This document shows, in pieces, positions 5,303 to 5,709 of a stretch of DNA of 5,709 bases. Each line of letters opens with the position of its first letter. The stretch's first letter is position 1. The stretch is from Deltaproteobacteria bacterium (GTDB lineage Bacteria; Desulfobacterota; GWC2-55-46; JAUVFY01): positions 1 through 5,709 of the forward strand of contig JAUVFY010000097.1 of NCBI GenBank assembly GCA_030594025.1, given 5' to 3'. The notes below the pieces were generated by a model. It was not told the origin of the DNA. It searched no databases and was given only the letters and a program-made list of their open reading frames with translations. The translations under genes were made by a program, and so were the position numbers.

Positions 5303-5709
5303 ATGTTAAAACAGATCCAGAGGCTCCACAGGGTAGTGGGGCTCGTCTCCATCGTTGTGGTCTTTTTTCTGGCCGCGACGGGGGTTCTTCTCAACCATAG
5401 AGAAGAATTGAGCCTCTTTGATAAGTATCCGGAAAATCCGCTTATCATGTGGTTCTACGGGGAAGGGGAGGGCGGTGAAGAGCGGACCGGAGAGGAGTTT
5501 ATAGAGGAGCCGCCGACATGGGAGAGGGTTTTAACCGCATTCCATGCGGGAAGGTTCCTGGGAATGCGGGGGAACCTCTTCGTGGACATAGCCGCTGTAA
5601 TCCTCGTTATACTCGTCCTTACCGGCCCTTACATCTGGATAAGGAGGCTTATACTTCTGAGGATGAGTAAAGAGGCCCAGGACGAAGAGGCGCTTATTGA
5701 AAAAACAGA
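5303..5709 (+). CDS. PepSY-associated transmembrane protein, N-terminal part (3' end outside window)
   Basis: The frame opens at ATG 5303 and runs through the window edge (135 full codons). No in-frame alternative start lies between it and the TAG at 5267. Residues 1-10 (MLKQIQRLHR) lead into a first membrane helix (about 11-30), then a largely acidic loop (about 33-75, with a GEGEGGEERTGEE cluster), then FHAGRFLGMRGNLFVD and a second helix (about 96-113) ending TGPYIWIRR. The pattern LHRxxGL, TGxLLNH, HxGRFxGxxGxLxxD, LTGxYxW is that of PepSY-associated TM proteins (PepSY_TM_like group, by recollection). These are inner-membrane proteins found with siderophore and TonB-receptor genes and thought to take part in ferric-siderophore reduction or heme/iron handling. 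H9, H32 and H81 are plausible heme or metal ligands (inference). The Fur box upstream supports an iron role. Codon style matches the neighbours. Translation initiation looks weak, as no clear SD is present. Confidence 0.8.
   Translation, partial: MLKQIQRLHRVVGLVSIVVVFFLAATGVLLNHREELSLFDKYPENPLIMWFYGEGEGGEERTGEEFIEEPPTWERVLTAFHAGRFLGMRGNLFVDIAAVILVILVLTGPYIWIRRLILLRMSKEAQDEEALIEKT

Noticed and set aside
5233..5400. Small ORF (55 codons, ATG 5233 to TAG 5398-5400) as a leader peptide
   Set aside because: It has no Shine-Dalgarno, its start lies almost at the predicted transcription start, it reads through the terminator stem and overlaps the PepSY gene out of frame, and its composition looks like a shadow. 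There is no run of regulatory codons.
5227..5448. 73-codon minus-strand frame across the Fur box region
   Set aside because: It overlaps the PepSY start and leader hairpin antisense, with no family resemblance. The + strand has promoter, operator and membrane-protein evidence.
1..5709. CRISPR arrays, insertion sequences, tRNA or rRNA genes, prophage or defence genes
   Set aside because: No regularly spaced repeats, transposase motifs, cloverleaf or rRNA-like segments were seen. The window is almost fully occupied by metabolic genes.

Overview
The window is moderately GC-rich bacterial DNA with every convincing gene on the + strand. Protein-level resemblance (an AlaC-type aminotransferase, an ACT-domain homoserine dehydrogenase, a short threonine synthase, and a phosphoglycerate-mutase-like protein next to it) and codon habits (many AGG arginine and ATA isoleucine codons) recall Desulfobacterota (the former deltaproteobacteria) or Nitrospirota. 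This placement is inference from memory and has low confidence.

Layout: (1) 2-223 is the 3' end of lipA (lipoyl synthase), closed by a GC hairpin and T-tract, with an unusual 9-bp pyrimidine tandem repeat in the gap. (2) 290-3866 holds alaC, hom and thrC, packed tightly: a 12-nt gap between alaC and hom, and a 14-nt overlap between hom and thrC when the RBS-supported GTG start is used. (3) After 49 nt, 3916-5133 encodes an alkaline-phosphatase-superfamily protein of the archaeal-type, cofactor-independent phosphoglycerate mutase (ApgM) group. (4) 5134-5302 is a dense regulatory region: an A-tract UP-like element, a perfect TTGACA -35, a near-consensus Fur box (17/19), a leader hairpin followed by six Ts that looks like an attenuator, and a 10-bp palindrome. 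(5) 5303 to the window end is the start of a PepSY-associated transmembrane protein, cut by the window edge.

How the genes work together: Hom reduces aspartate semialdehyde to homoserine, and ThrC converts O-phosphohomoserine to threonine. The step between them needs a homoserine kinase, and no GHMP-type ThrB is present. The ApgM-like protein occupies that place in the cluster, so the most interesting metabolic hypothesis is that it supplies homoserine phosphorylation, as has been proposed for this subfamily. AlaC, a PLP aminotransferase, heads the cluster and may link it to alanine/pyruvate or a related amino-acid/keto-acid pair. The PepSY gene is a separate transcription unit, probably repressed by Fur under iron sufficiency, and probably works in iron/siderophore or heme-related redox handling at the inner membrane.
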